Assembly (NCBI RefSeq): GCF_030818545.1
Contig: NZ_JAUTAH010000001.1
Coordinates: 5,001 to 69,000 of the forward strand
Direction of reading: 5' to 3'
DNA from: Brevundimonas sp. SORGH_AS_0993
GTDB lineage: Bacteria; Pseudomonadota; Alphaproteobacteria; Caulobacterales; Caulobacteraceae
DNA length: 64,000 nt
Each line of letters begins with the position of its first letter. Within the stretch, counting starts at the first letter, position 1. A program made the translations under genes and the position numbers. Of this stretch, positions 43,345-52,889 are shown in pieces. The notes under the pieces were generated by a model. The model saw only the letters and a list, made by a program, of their open reading frames with translations. It was not told the DNA's origin and did not search any database.

Positions 43345-44551
43345 GTGAGCCAGACCGACAATTCTCAGCCGCTGGGGGCCGCCTACGCCGAACGCGCCGA
43401 CCAGACCCGGGGTCGTCGTTTCTTCGAGCCGCCCAGCCGCACCCGCACCGCCTTCGCCCGCGACCGCGACCGCATCATCCACGCCACGGCGTTTCGGCGT
43501 CCTTAAGGAGAAGACGCAGGTCTTCGTGGCGCACGAGGGCGATCACTACCGCACCCGCCTGACCCATTCGCTGGAGGTGGCGCAGATCGCGCGGTCTCTG
43601 GCCCATGCGCTGAGGCTGGACGACGACTTGGCGGAGACCATCGCCCTGGCCCACGACCTGGGCCATCCGCCGTTCGCCCATGCCGGTGAGGACGAGCTGG
43701 TGGTGCAGATGGCCGACTACGGCGGCTTCGACCACAACGTCCAGAGCTTCCGCGTCGTGACCGAACTGGAGAACCGCTATCCGCAGTTCGAAGGGCTGAA
43801 CCTGAGCTGGGAGACGGTCGAGGGCGTCATCAAGCACAACGGTCCGGTGTCGCACCGGCTGGATGAACCGGCTTGGTCGGTGGTGCGGCCCTATCGGGCG
43901 GGCGGGGAGGTGGACTGGGACCTGCGCCTGGGCACCTTCGCCTCTCTGGAGGCCCAGTGCGCTGCCATCGCCGACGACATCGCCTATAACAACCACGACG
44001 TGGACGACGGGGTGCAGGCGGGCTTGTTCACCCTGGCGGACCTGGCCGACGTGCCGCTGATCGGACCCATGCTGGCCCAGGTGCGGCGCGACTGGCCGGC
44101 CATCGACGACCGGATGCTGCGGATCGAGGCCGTGCGGCGAATGATCGGCGTCATGGTCGAGGACGTGCTGGCCGAGACGGCGCGACGGCTGGAAGACGAC
44201 CGGATCGTCACGACCGAGGACGTGCGGACGGCCAGGCGGACGATGGTGGATTTCTCGGCCGGGATGCACGCCGACCTGGCGATCCTGAGGACGTTCCTGT
44301 TCGAGCGGATGTATCGCCATTACCGCGTCAACCGCACGCGCAGCCAGGCGCGGCGGGTACTGTCGCAACTGTTCGAACTGTTCATGGCCGAGCCGGAGGT
44401 GATGCCGCCGGAATGGGGGACGCCCGCCCTGACCGAGGACCGGACCCTTCGAGCGAGGGCGGTCTGCGACTATATCGCCGGCATGACCGACCGCTACGCC
44501 ATCGAGGTGCATCAGAAGTTGTTCAGCCTCGACCTGGCGCTCGATCTGTGA
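43345..44551 (+). pseudogene. dgt: dGTP triphosphohydrolase-like gene with a one-base insertion
   Basis: The first frame from GTG 43345 ends [18 protein letters not shown] at 43506. The family continues [27 protein letters not shown], and exactly this reading resumes one base out of step just after 43499. The text CGGCGTCCTTAAG would read Arg-Arg-Leu-Lys if one C were absent. The second frame carries the HD metal site ([16 protein letters not shown]) and runs to a normal end at 44551. This is a real frameshift or a sequence error. The start codon is tentative, as an ATG at 43282 is also in frame. Confidence 0.85.
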
Positions 44552-44629
44552 TTCGAAAGATGGGCGTGGGGGCGTAAACTAGGCGTTCGGCGCGCGATTC
44601 GCGGCGCCGACAGACGGCGGAGCGCGACC

Positions 44630-45439
44630 ATGTCCTTTGAAGACGACGACAGACCGGGCCGGGGCGCCTATACGCCGCCGACGGACGACGACCTGCCGTT
44701 CCGCCGCAATTCCTATGATCCGCGCAGCGGCCGCAGCATCGGCTCGGGTCGGGGCGGGTCCGGCGCCGGAAAGCCGCCGCCCGTGACGCTGATCGTCAGT
44801 GCGGTGGTCCTGTTGCTGCTGATCGTGGCTGTGATCTTCTTCTATCGCTCGGGCATGCGCGCCTCGACCGACGCGCCGCCCGCCGTGGGCCAGCCTGTCG
44901 GCGAGATGAAGTCGGCCCCTCCGATCGACGCCCAGCCGATCGACCCGGCCGAAGGCGTGCGCGTCTATCGTGACGAGACCGAGACCCCGGACGGGCCCGT
45001 GACCTTCACTCCGCCGCCCGAGGCGCCGCAAGCCCGTCCGGCCGCGCCGGCGCCGGTCGCTCCGACGGGGCAGGGGGCGCCGCCCGCCCAGAGCGCGCCC
45101 GCCGCCACGCCCGCGCCGACGCCGGCCAGTCCGCGCCCGGCCCCGGCGGCTCCGACCGCCGCCCCTTCGACCAAGGCGACGACGCCAGCCGCGGCGACCG
45201 GATCGTCCGCCGTCCAGATCGGCGCCTTCTCCTCGACCGAGATCGCCGACCGCGAGTACGCCGCCGTCGCCAGCCGTTTCGGCCAGTATGCGTCCGGCGC
45301 GCAGAAGCGGGTGACGGAGGTGACGTCGGCCAGCGGATCGACACTCTACCGGACCACCTTTTCGGGCCTGTCGCGGGAACGGGCGGTCGCCTTCTGCAAC
45401 GCGCTGAAGGCCGCCGGTCGGGACTGCATCGTTCGGTGA
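44630..45439 (+). CDS. SPOR-domain membrane protein
   Basis: A 269-residue envelope protein: cytoplasmic acidic N-terminus, one helix (VTLIVSAVVLLLLIVAVIFFY, about residues 52-72), a long Pro/Ala-rich periplasmic linker, and a C-terminal SPOR domain (SAVQIGAFSSTEIADREY... CNALKAAGRDCIV). SPOR domains bind denuded septal peptidoglycan, so a septal role is likely. The stop overlaps the GTG of nagZ (GTGA), linking it to wall recycling. Confidence 0.9.
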   Translation: MSFEDDDRPGRGAYTPPTDDDLPFRRNSYDPRSGRSIGSGRGGSGAGKPPPVTLIVSAVVLLLLIVAVIFFYRSGMRASTDAPPAVGQPVGEMKSAPPIDAQPIDPAEGVRVYRDETETPDGPVTFTPPPEAPQARPAAPAPVAPTGQGAPPAQSAPAATPAPTPASPRPAPAAPTAAPSTKATTPAAATGSSAVQIGAFSSTEIADREYAAVASRFGQYASGAQKRVTEVTSASGSTLYRTTFSGLSRERAVAFCNALKAAGRDCIVR

Positions 45440-46485
45440 CATCCGCCGCGATCTACGGCTGCGCCGGTCATCGGCTGACGGAGGACGAACGGGCCTTCTT
45501 CGCCGAGGCGCGGCCGTGGGGCTTCATCCTGTTCCGGCGCAATGTCGACACGTCGGAACAGGTGCGGGCCCTGACCGACGACCTACGCGCCGCCATCGGT
45601 GATCCCGAAGCGCCGATCCTGATCGATCAGGAGGGCGGTCGGGTCCAGCGGATGGGGCCGCCGCACTGGCCCAAATATCCACCGGGAGACGCCTATCTGA
45701 AGGCGACGAACGATCTGGCGCAGGCGCGTGAGTTGACGCGGCTGGGCGCGCGGCTGATGGCGCACGACCTGCGCGAGGTCGGCGTGACCGTCGATCTGTT
45801 GCCGGTGCTGGACGTGCCGGCGCCCGGCGCCCACGACATCATCGGCGACCGGGCCTATGGGCGCGATCCGCAGACCGTGGCCCTGCTGGGCCGGGCGGCG
45901 GCCGAAGGTCTGCTGGCGGGCGGGGTTCTGCCTTGCATCAAACATATGCCGGGACACGGACGGGCCTTCGCCGACAGCCACAAGACCCTGCCGACGGTCC
46001 ATGCCGATTTCGAGACGCTGGACGGTTGGGACTTCGCGCCGTTCAAGGCCCTGTCGGACATGCCCATGGCGATGACGGCTCACATCGTCTTCACGGCCGT
46101 GGACAAGAAGCGGCCGGCGACCCAGTCGAAGGCGGCCGTGCGCCTGATGCGGGATCATCTGGGCTTTTCGGGCCTGATCTTGACCGACGACCTGTCGATG
46201 CAGGCGCTGAGCGGCGATCTGGGCCAGCGGGCGCATCGGTCGCTGAAAGCCGGGTGCGACGTGGTTCTGCACTGCAATGGCGATCTGGCGGAAATGAAGG
46301 CCGTGGCCGAGGCGACCTGCAAGCTGAAGGGCCGGGCCAGGGCGCGGGCGGAGGCGGCGCTGGCCCGGATCGTGCGCACGCCCGAGCCGCTCGATCCCGT
46401 CGCGGAGCATGACCGTTTCTTCCAGACCATGGGCGGTCGGATGGATGTCGCCAAGGGACCGGACGTGGGCGAGGCGCAGGCGTGA
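45436..46485 (+). CDS. nagZ: beta-N-acetylhexosaminidase NagZ
   Basis: A 349-residue GH3 enzyme that removes GlcNAc from muropeptides in the cytoplasm. The family blocks are LIDQEGGRVQRMGPP, the flexible catalytic loop KHMPGHGRAFADSHKTLP (His-Asp pair), and the nucleophile Asp in LTDDLSMQAL. The usual KHFPGHG has Met in place of Phe. The GTG start at 45436 overlaps the SPOR gene. Confidence 0.93.
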   Translation: MTSAAIYGCAGHRLTEDERAFFAEARPWGFILFRRNVDTSEQVRALTDDLRAAIGDPEAPILIDQEGGRVQRMGPPHWPKYPPGDAYLKATNDLAQARELTRLGARLMAHDLREVGVTVDLLPVLDVPAPGAHDIIGDRAYGRDPQTVALLGRAAAEGLLAGGVLPCIKHMPGHGRAFADSHKTLPTVHADFETLDGWDFAPFKALSDMPMAMTAHIVFTAVDKKRPATQSKAAVRLMRDHLGFSGLILTDDLSMQALSGDLGQRAHRSLKAGCDVVLHCNGDLAEMKAVAEATCKLKGRARARAEAALARIVRTPEPLDPVAEHDRFFQTMGGRMDVAKGPDVGEAQA

Positions 46486-46533
46486 TCGGCACGTCGTGGC
46501 CTCAAGTCGCGCGAAGCGCGGGAGGCTTGGACA

Positions 46534-47352
46534 ATGTCTGAAGCGTTTCAGCCGAATCTGGATTTCAACGCCGAGGAGGTCGAGGACCGCGAGGCCTTCG
46601 TCGTCGATCTGGACGGCTATGAGGGGCCGCTGCACGTCCTGTTGGCCCTGGCGCGGAACCAGAAGGTCGATCTGCTGAAGCTGTCGATCACCCAGTTGGC
46701 GGAACAGTATCTGGCCTTCGTTCATGAGGCGCGGCGGCGCAACTTCGCCTTGGCGGCGGATTATCTGGTGATGGCCTCGTGGCTGGCCTATCTGAAATCG
46801 CGTCTGCTGTTGCCGCGCACCGACAAGGGCAAGGCCGAGGAGCCGCCGGCCGAGGAGATGGCCGCCGCCCTGGCGTTCCGGCTCCAAAAGCTGGAGGCCA
46901 TGCGAAAGGCCGTCGAACAGCTGATGGCCCGGCCCCAGCTGAAGCGTGACGTCTTCACGCGCGGCGACCCGGAGGCGACCGTGATCACGCCCTCCGACCG
47001 GATCGAGGCCAGCCTGTACGAACTGATGAGCGCCTATGTGGTGCAGCGTCGGCGCGAGGAGGCCAGGCGGTATGCGCCCGGCCAGCGGGTCGAGGCCTTT
47101 CCGCTGGAGGCCGCCCGCGACTGGCTGCGCGAGATCATGCCGAAGCTGGCGGACTGGACGCCGCTGGAGAAGGTGGCTCCTCACCGCCAGGACGAGGACG
47201 GCCCCAGCCAGGCCAGCTTTACGGCCTCGACCCTGTCGGCCAGTCTGGAACTGGTGAAGGAGGGGGCGATGGATATTCGTCAGGCCCAGGCGTTCGCGGA
47301 CCTGTATCTGAAACGGCGCGGGCCGGGCCAGCCGCTGGAGCTTACGCCGTGA
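46534..47352 (+). CDS. scpA: segregation and condensation protein A
   Basis: A 272-residue kleisin. The N-terminal EGPLHVLLALARNQKVDLLKLSI and ADYLVMASWLAYLKSRLLLP contact SMC; the C-terminal winged-helix part follows. With ScpB and SMC it condenses and separates chromosomes. It starts 48 bp after nagZ, and a palindromic repeat separates it from scpB. Confidence 0.93.
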   Translation: MSEAFQPNLDFNAEEVEDREAFVVDLDGYEGPLHVLLALARNQKVDLLKLSITQLAEQYLAFVHEARRRNFALAADYLVMASWLAYLKSRLLLPRTDKGKAEEPPAEEMAAALAFRLQKLEAMRKAVEQLMARPQLKRDVFTRGDPEATVITPSDRIEASLYELMSAYVVQRRREEARRYAPGQRVEAFPLEAARDWLREIMPKLADWTPLEKVAPHRQDEDGPSQASFTASTLSASLELVKEGAMDIRQAQAFADLYLKRRGPGQPLELTP

Positions 47353-47365
47353 GCGACCCACAGCC

Positions 47366-47472
47366 CGTCATCCTAGGGCTTGTCCCTAGGATCCATACGC
47401 CCGCTGCCTGGCATGGATGCATAGTTGGAAAGACAGGGAGCATGGATCCTCGCCACAACGGCGAGGATGACG
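47366..47472. repeat. GTCATCC palindromic element between scpA and scpB
   Basis: Outer arms CGTCATCCT and AGGATGACG enclose inner hairpins (CCTAGGGCTTGTCCCTAGG, CTCGCCACAACGGCGAG) and ATGGATCC/GGATCCAT-type pairs. The translation VILGLVPRIH on the plus strand is a recognisable signature of dispersed alphaproteobacterial intergenic repeats, not a gene. The element sits inside an otherwise tight operon. Confidence 0.75.
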
Positions 47473-47532
47473 AAGTGTCGGGCGACGATGACGGGCCTGG
47501 GTATGCGGAGGATGGGATGAGCGGGTGGTTGT

Positions 47533-48204
47533 ATGTCTGACCTGTCTTTCCAGCCCGACGAGGCCGAGATCGAGCGGCGGGTCGAGGCCCTGCTGTTCGC
47601 CGCCGCCGGGCCGCTGACCGCCGCCGAGATCGCCGCGCGTCTGCCGGAAAACTGCAATGTCGCCCGCGCCATCGCCGGGCTGCGCGCCCGCTACGAGGGG
47701 CGGGGGGTGGAGCTGGAGTGCGTCGCCGACCGCTGGCGGTTCCGCACGGCGCCCGATCTGGCCTTCATGATGATCCAGGAGCGCGAGGAGCCGCGCCGCC
47801 TGTCCAAGGCCGCGCTGGAGACCCTGGCCATCATCGCCTACCACCAGCCCGTCACCCGCGCCGAGATCGAGAGCGTGCGCGGCGTCAGCATCTCCAAGGG
47901 CACGCTGGACCTGTTGCTGGAGATGGGGTTCGTGCGGTTGCGCGGGCGTCGGCGCACGCCGGGTCGGCCCGTCACCTATGCGACGACCGACCGTTTCCTG
48001 GAGCATTTCGGACTGGCGACCCTGTACGACCTTCCGGGCGTGCAGGAAATGAAGGCGGCGGGCTTGCTGGACCTGTCGCTGCCGGTCGGGTTCGAGGTTC
48101 CCGACCCCAGCCGCGCCTCCGAGGCCGACGACGAGGACGGAACCCTGCCACTGGACGACGAAACGCCCGAGTTCGCTCAGGATTTCGTGGCCGAGGACCG
48201 CTGA
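47533..48204 (+). CDS. scpB: segregation and condensation protein B
   Basis: A 223-residue double winged-helix partner of ScpA: VEALLFAAAGPLTAAEIAARLP, then LSKAALETLAIIAYHQPVTRAEIESVRGVS and the RPVTYATTDRFLEHFGL ending. The acidic C-terminal tail (ASEADDEDG) is typical. The gap to scpA is 180 bp because of the inserted repeat. Confidence 0.94.
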   Translation: MSDLSFQPDEAEIERRVEALLFAAAGPLTAAEIAARLPENCNVARAIAGLRARYEGRGVELECVADRWRFRTAPDLAFMMIQEREEPRRLSKAALETLAIIAYHQPVTRAEIESVRGVSISKGTLDLLLEMGFVRLRGRRRTPGRPVTYATTDRFLEHFGLATLYDLPGVQEMKAAGLLDLSLPVGFEVPDPSRASEADDEDGTLPLDDETPEFAQDFVAEDR

Positions 48205-48254
48205 GGGCGGATTATTCACCCCGTCTTAGTCAGCAGGATTTAGGCAAGGGTGCT

Positions 48255-49859
48255 ATGCGTAGCCTCATTTCAGGATCGGTTTGGCGGGCGGGGAGCACCT
48301 TCCGGATCGCTCTGATTCTCATGGTGGTGATCGCTACAGGGATGGGTTGCGTCTTGATCCTGGTCAGCCATGCGATCAACGCGCACCAGGCCGCCAAGGA
48401 GAAGACCTTGGTGCAGCTTCGTCTGAACAGCGCCTTGGAAGACATCGGCAAGGACATCAAGTCGGCCTCCGTCTGGGACGAGGCGGTGTCCCGGATGACG
48501 GCGGACGATATCGGGTGGTTCGATCGGTTCCTGGGCCGCTACTATCGCAGTCAGTACCATCACGTCGCCACCCTGGGCTACGACGGGGCCGGCCGCCTGA
48601 TCCGCAGCAGCCACGGCGACGTTCAATCCCCGCCCGATCCGGCCGATCCCTTCGCCCTGGCCGCTCGCCCCCTAGCCGACGTCTTGCGTCGTGAAGCGGC
48701 CGTTCGAAACCGAAGCACGGCAGGGGAAGCGGCGGTGCGAATAAAGGCCGCCTTCGTGCGGGTCGACGGGCAGGTGTTCGTCCTGGGCCTGTCGACCATC
48801 GTGCGCGACCTGCCGAGCGGACCGTCACCGGCGGCGGACCCTTTGGTCGCCTCCTACCGGGCCGTGACGCAAGAATTGGACTTCTTGCGCACCCGCATGG
48901 CGATGAAGGATGTCGGGTTTCAGACGGGGCCGGCGAAGCCGCCCCAGGGCATGGCGGCTGTCGATGTGCGCGACGCATCGGGCGCGCTGCTCGGGCGGGT
49001 GGTTTGGACGCCGGAACGGCCCGGCTATATGATCCTGACCACGGCGGGTCCGGTGCTGGCGCTGTTGCTGCTGGTGCTGGTGGCGGGCACGGCTTCGCTT
49101 CTGGGGAATGCGACCGGCGACCTTCGCCGATTGCGCGCCTCGGAGGCCGCCCTGTCGGCGGCGCTGGAGCGGGCCGAGGCCGCCAACCAGGCCAAGAGCC
49201 GGTTTCTGTCCAACATCAGCCACGAGTTGCGAACGCCGCTGAACGGCGTTCTGGGCATGGCCGAGGTGATCGGCGCGGATGTTCTCACGCCGCAGCAGCG
49301 CGGTCGGCTGGAAATTCTGAAGGCGTCGGGCCAGCAGCAACTGCGGATGATCGAAGAGTTGCTGGACGTCGTGCGCCTGAGGGACGGGGCGGTGGCGCTG
49401 GAGACGCGGCCGTTCCGACCTGACAATCTGTTGCGGCGCATCGCCGCCGACTTCTCCGGAGCCGCCGAGGCCAAGGGGTTGAAGATCGGGGTCCAGGCGG
49501 CATCGGGCGAATGGCTAGGCGATCCGGTCCATATCGAGAAGCTGATGGCGGCGCTGACCGACAACGCCGTCCGCTTCACCCGTCAGGGACAGATCATGCT
49601 GCGGGCTGTCGCCCGCGATCATCTGGTGCTGGAGGTGCAAGACACCGGCCCGGGCATGGAGCCGGCCGAGGCGGCGCGCCTGTTCGACGCCTTCACCCAG
49701 GGCGACGAGAGCGCCACGCGCACCGCCGATGGACTGGGACTGGGGCTGACCGTGGCGCACGGGCTGGCGGCCCTGATGGGCGGCAGGATCGAAATCGTGA
49801 CGCACCCCGGCGTCGGAAGCACGTTCCGCGTCGCCCTGCCGCTACAGCGCGCGTCCTGA
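48255..49859 (+). CDS. membrane sensor histidine kinase with CHASE4-like domain
   Basis: A 534-residue kinase. TM1 is at about residues 17-39. A periplasmic CHASE4-like domain follows (ASVWDEAVSRMTADDIGWFD near 71-90). TM2 is at about 258-283. HisKA has phospho-acceptor His323 (SNISHELRTPLNG). The ATPase has Asn437, DTGPGM at 463 and GLGLGL at 493. No receiver domain and no adjacent response regulator are present, so it is an orphan whose partner lies elsewhere. The signal is unknown. It starts 50 bp after scpB. Confidence 0.92.
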   Translation: MRSLISGSVWRAGSTFRIALILMVVIATGMGCVLILVSHAINAHQAAKEKTLVQLRLNSALEDIGKDIKSASVWDEAVSRMTADDIGWFDRFLGRYYRSQYHHVATLGYDGAGRLIRSSHGDVQSPPDPADPFALAARPLADVLRREAAVRNRSTAGEAAVRIKAAFVRVDGQVFVLGLSTIVRDLPSGPSPAADPLVASYRAVTQELDFLRTRMAMKDVGFQTGPAKPPQGMAAVDVRDASGALLGRVVWTPERPGYMILTTAGPVLALLLLVLVAGTASLLGNATGDLRRLRASEAALSAALERAEAANQAKSRFLSNISHELRTPLNGVLGMAEVIGADVLTPQQRGRLEILKASGQQQLRMIEELLDVVRLRDGAVALETRPFRPDNLLRRIAADFSGAAEAKGLKIGVQAASGEWLGDPVHIEKLMAALTDNAVRFTRQGQIMLRAVARDHLVLEVQDTGPGMEPAEAARLFDAFTQGDESATRTADGLGLGLTVAHGLAALMGGRIEIVTHPGVGSTFRVALPLQRAS

Positions 49860-49870
49860 ACCGAGCCGCC

Positions 49871-50110
49871 TCAGGACGAGGGATGGGCGCTGCGGAACAG
49901 GGTCCATTCGTCCACGGTGCGACCGTCGGGCAGGATGCAGACGCCGTATTCCGCGCCGTCGGCGGCCTTGCGGATCTCGCTGCGTCCACCGCTATCGACG
50001 CAGTATTTGGAGGCCGGGTTCGGCATGCCGACGGACTTCGGCGGCGACTGGACCGGGGTGCAGGCGGCGATCATCACGGTGGGAGCCGCGATCAGGAGCA
50101 GACGTTTCAT
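49871..50110 (-). CDS. DUF333-type small lipoprotein
   Basis: A 79-residue protein with a lipoprotein signal (lipobox-like MIAAC, Cys17) and the DUF333 pattern: MPNPASKYCVDSGG, then GVCILPDGRTVDEWTLFR. Many such proteins are periplasmic or outer-membrane lipoproteins of unknown role. The ATG at 50110 is chosen to give the signal peptide. Confidence 0.85.
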   Translation of the reverse strand: MKRLLLIAAPTVMIAACTPVQSPPKSVGMPNPASKYCVDSGGRSEIRKAADGAEYGVCILPDGRTVDEWTLFRSAHPSS

Positions 50111-50166
50111 CGGTTCTCGACTGTAGTGACCAGGGGGCTCAATCTGCAACCTCCCCATGACAGTGT

Positions 50167-51138
50167 CTAGGTCGTCAGCAGGCGCGGCAGTTTGAAGGTC
50201 ACGGTCTCGCGCGCGCCGGCGTCCTCGCTGACCGTCGCGTCGAAGCGGGCGGCGATGGCGTCGACCAGGGCCTCGATCAGGGGTTCGGGCGCGGAGGCGC
50301 CGGCGGTGACGCCCACGGCCTGGACCCCGTCGAACCAGTCCCAGTTCACCTGGGAAGCGTCGTCCACCAGATAGGCGGCGCGAGCGCCAGCGCGCATCGC
50401 CACCTCGACCAGACGGGCCGAGTTGGACGAGTTTCTGGACCCGACCACCAGCACCAGTTCGCAGCCTTCGCCCAGCACCTTCACAGCCTCCTGCCGGTTG
50501 GTGGTGGCGTAGCAGATGTCCTCCTTGTGCGGATCGGGCAGTTCGGGGAACCGGCGCTTGAGGATGCGCAGGATGCCGGCCGTGTCGTCTACCGACAGGG
50601 TCGTCTGGGTGGCGTAGGCCAGGGGGACGTCGCCGGGCCGCTGAAAGCCTTCCGCATCCGCCTCGGTCTCGACCAGGCTGATGGCGCCCTGGGGCAGTTG
50701 GCCCATGGTGCCGATCACCTCGGGATGGCCGGCGTGGCCGATCAGAATGATGTGACGTCCGGCCGCGTGGTGGCGTTCGGCCTCCACGTGGACCTTCGAC
50801 ACCAGGGGGCAGGTGGCGTCCAGGAACAGCAGCTCACGCGCGCGGGCGTTAGCCGGCACCGACTTGGGCACGCCGTGGGCCGAGAAGACGACGGGCCGGT
50901 CGTCCGGGCATTCGTCCAGTTCCTTGACGAAGACCGCGCCCATGGCCTTCAGCCGCTCGACCACATGGCGGTTGTGGACGATCTCGTGGCGGACATAGAC
51001 GGGGGCGCCGAACTTCTCGATGGCCCGCTCCACGATCTGGATCGCCCGGTCCACACCGGCGCAGAAGCCGCGCGGCGTCGCCAGACGAACCGAGATCGGG
51101 CGAAGCAGAGCGGCGGGCGGCGGGACGTGGGCGTTCAT
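50167..51138 (-). CDS. ispH: 4-hydroxy-3-methylbut-2-enyl diphosphate reductase
   Basis: A 323-residue Fe-S enzyme for the last step of the MEP isoprenoid route. The cluster cysteines are Cys26 ([13 protein letters not shown]), the Cys of [13 protein letters not shown], and a third in [10 protein letters not shown]. The SSN-type substrate loop [10 protein letters not shown] is present. The N-terminal extension is short. Confidence 0.95.
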   Translation of the reverse strand: MNAHVPPPAALLRPISVRLATPRGFCAGVDRAIQIVERAIEKFGAPVYVRHEIVHNRHVVERLKAMGAVFVKELDECPDDRPVVFSAHGVPKSVPANARARELLFLDATCPLVSKVHVEAERHHAAGRHIILIGHAGHPEVIGTMGQLPQGAISLVETEADAEGFQRPGDVPLAYATQTTLSVDDTAGILRILKRRFPELPDPHKEDICYATTNRQEAVKVLGEGCELVLVVGSRNSSNSARLVEVAMRAGARAAYLVDDASQVNWDWFDGVQAVGVTAGASAPEPLIEALVDAIAARFDATVSEDAGARETVTFKLPRLLTT

Positions 51139-51376
51139 GCGGGGAACCTAATCGTTTCCACCCTGCATCGCCATGTCGAGTGGGCGCGCATGAGACGGGA
51201 TTCCCGCGGTCGCGGCAGCGGCGCATCGTCACGGCTCCCTTGCGGCGGAAGAAAAGCGAGCATCGGCAATAACTTAAGCTGCGATCACGACGCCTTGACC
51301 TCTTGGCCGCTCACGATTAGTTTCCGCGCCGAATTCAGACCCGTTCGAACGTCGAGCGGAGCCGAGCAGTTCAGGC

Positions 51377-51745
51377 ATGTCCCCAATGACGGAATCGCGC
51401 GAAGAGGCGATCAAACGCCTCAACGAGAGCGCATCCTCCCTTGAGGCGCGCAATGCTCAGCAGGAGTCTGCTCACCTAGCCGCCCAAAAGGTGACGGGTG
51501 AGGCCTACAAGATCATCGCCGACCTGATCGGCGGGGTTCTGGTGGGCTTGGCGCTGGGCTTTCTCGCGGACCGATTCCTCGGAATCACCCCGTGGGGCAT
51601 CATCGGCGGGGTCCTTCTGGGCTTCGCCCTGTCGATTTACATGGCGCGCCGCACGGCCAACCGGCTGATGGCGCAGGCGAAGGCGGCGGGGGTCGTGGCG
51701 AAGTCCGTTCCCTTCGACGACGCCGACGAAGACGAGGACCGATAA
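51377..51745 (+). CDS. atpI: ATP synthase accessory protein AtpI/AtpZ-like
   Basis: A 122-residue protein with an acidic N-terminal helix and two membrane helices (IIADLIGGVLVGLALGFLADRF and WGIIGGVLLGFALSIYMARR). It is placed immediately before atpB, as usual for AtpI, which helps assemble the c-ring or import Mg2+. An in-frame ATG at 51386 is an alternative start. Confidence 0.9.
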   Translation: MSPMTESREEAIKRLNESASSLEARNAQQESAHLAAQKVTGEAYKIIADLIGGVLVGLALGFLADRFLGITPWGIIGGVLLGFALSIYMARRTANRLMAQAKAAGVVAKSVPFDDADEDEDR

Positions 51746-51750
51746 GGCCC

Positions 51751-52542
51751 ATGGCCGATCCGATTCATCAGTTTACGGTCACGCCCCTGCACGGGCTCGA
51801 TTTCGGCACGGTCAATCTGCCGATCGTCGGCGAGACCAGCCTGGCCTTCACCAATTCGCACCTGGCGATGACCATCGTCTTCGTGGTGGTCGTGGCCCTG
51901 CTGACCCTTGTTACCTCCAACGCCAAGATCGTCCCCGGTCGCGTGCAGGCCGCCGGCGAACAGATGTTCGACCTGATCGACGGCGTGACGGGCTCGATCA
52001 TCGGTCACGAAGGCCGCAAATATTTCCCGTTCGTCCTGACCATCTTCCTGCTGGTCCTGGGCATGAACCTTTTGGGCCTGTTCCTGACCTTCACCGCCAC
52101 CTCGCAACTGGCCGTCACCGGAACCTTCGCCCTGATCACCATTCTGCTGGTCATCGGCATCGGCTTCGCCAAGCATGGCTTGGGATTCTTCCTTCTGTTC
52201 TGGCCGACCAGCGCGCCCTTGGCGATTCGCCCGGTCGTGGGCCTGATCGAGTTCCTGTCCTTCCTGCTGCGTCCCGTCACCCTGGCGCTGCGTCTGTTCG
52301 GCAACATGCTGGGCGGCCACATCGCGCTGAAGATCTTCGCCGGCTTCGTGGTGTCGATGGGCGGTCTGGCCGCCGCCGGCGGGCTGGGCCTTCTGGGTCT
52401 GCCTGTCGCGGGCCTGTCGCTGGGCATGGTCGTGGGACTGACCGCGCTGGAGTTCCTGGTCGCCTTCCTCCAGGCCTTCGTTTTCGCCGTTCTGGCCAGC
52501 ATCTATCTCAACGATGTGGTCAACCTGGGACATGGCCACTAA
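51751..52542 (+). CDS. atpB: ATP synthase subunit a
   Basis: A 263-residue Fo stator channel protein. The essential Arg lies in RPVTLALRLFGNMLGGHIAL and the C-terminal helix is ALEFLVAFLQAFVFAVLASIYLND. It starts 5 bp after atpI. The Fo genes are separated from the F1 genes, as normal in alphaproteobacteria. Confidence 0.96.
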   Translation: MADPIHQFTVTPLHGLDFGTVNLPIVGETSLAFTNSHLAMTIVFVVVVALLTLVTSNAKIVPGRVQAAGEQMFDLIDGVTGSIIGHEGRKYFPFVLTIFLLVLGMNLLGLFLTFTATSQLAVTGTFALITILLVIGIGFAKHGLGFFLLFWPTSAPLAIRPVVGLIEFLSFLLRPVTLALRLFGNMLGGHIALKIFAGFVVSMGGLAAAGGLGLLGLPVAGLSLGMVVGLTALEFLVAFLQAFVFAVLASIYLNDVVNLGHGH

Positions 52543-52595
52543 GGCCGGGTTCCAGTTCGAATAACCAACCAACCAAGACTGAATAGGACTTCATC

Positions 52596-52820
52596 ATGGA
52601 CGCCGCCTCCTTCAAGTATTTCGGCATCGGCCTGGCCACCCTGGGCATGCTCGGCTCGGCCATCGGCGTGGGCAACATCTTCGGCAACTTCCTGGCGGGC
52701 GCGCTTCGCAACCCGTCGGCCGCCGCCAGCCAAGTCGGCAACCTGTTCGTCGGCGCCGCCCTGGTCGAAGCCCTGGGCATCCTGGCCTTCGTTCTGGGCA
52801 TCCTGGCCTGGCTGGGCTGA
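52596..52820 (+). CDS. atpE: ATP synthase subunit c
   Basis: A 74-residue hairpin: helix 1 with [20 protein letters not shown], the polar loop GALRNPSAA, and helix 2 with the proton-binding Glu in [14 protein letters not shown]. No Na+-type motif is evident, so it is proton-driven. Confidence 0.97.
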   Translation: MDAASFKYFGIGLATLGMLGSAIGVGNIFGNFLAGALRNPSAAASQVGNLFVGAALVEALGILAFVLGILAWLG

Positions 52821-52889
52821 TCGCCTGAACCTGCTATCGGCGGCGGCGCGGGCTGAAGGTCCGCGCCGCCGCGACTGTTTTCACGACGG

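Noticed and set aside
47349..47540. 63-residue ORF between scpA and scpB
   Set aside because: Its coding look (VILGLVPRIH) is the translation of a known type of palindromic repeat, and the frame runs into scpB.
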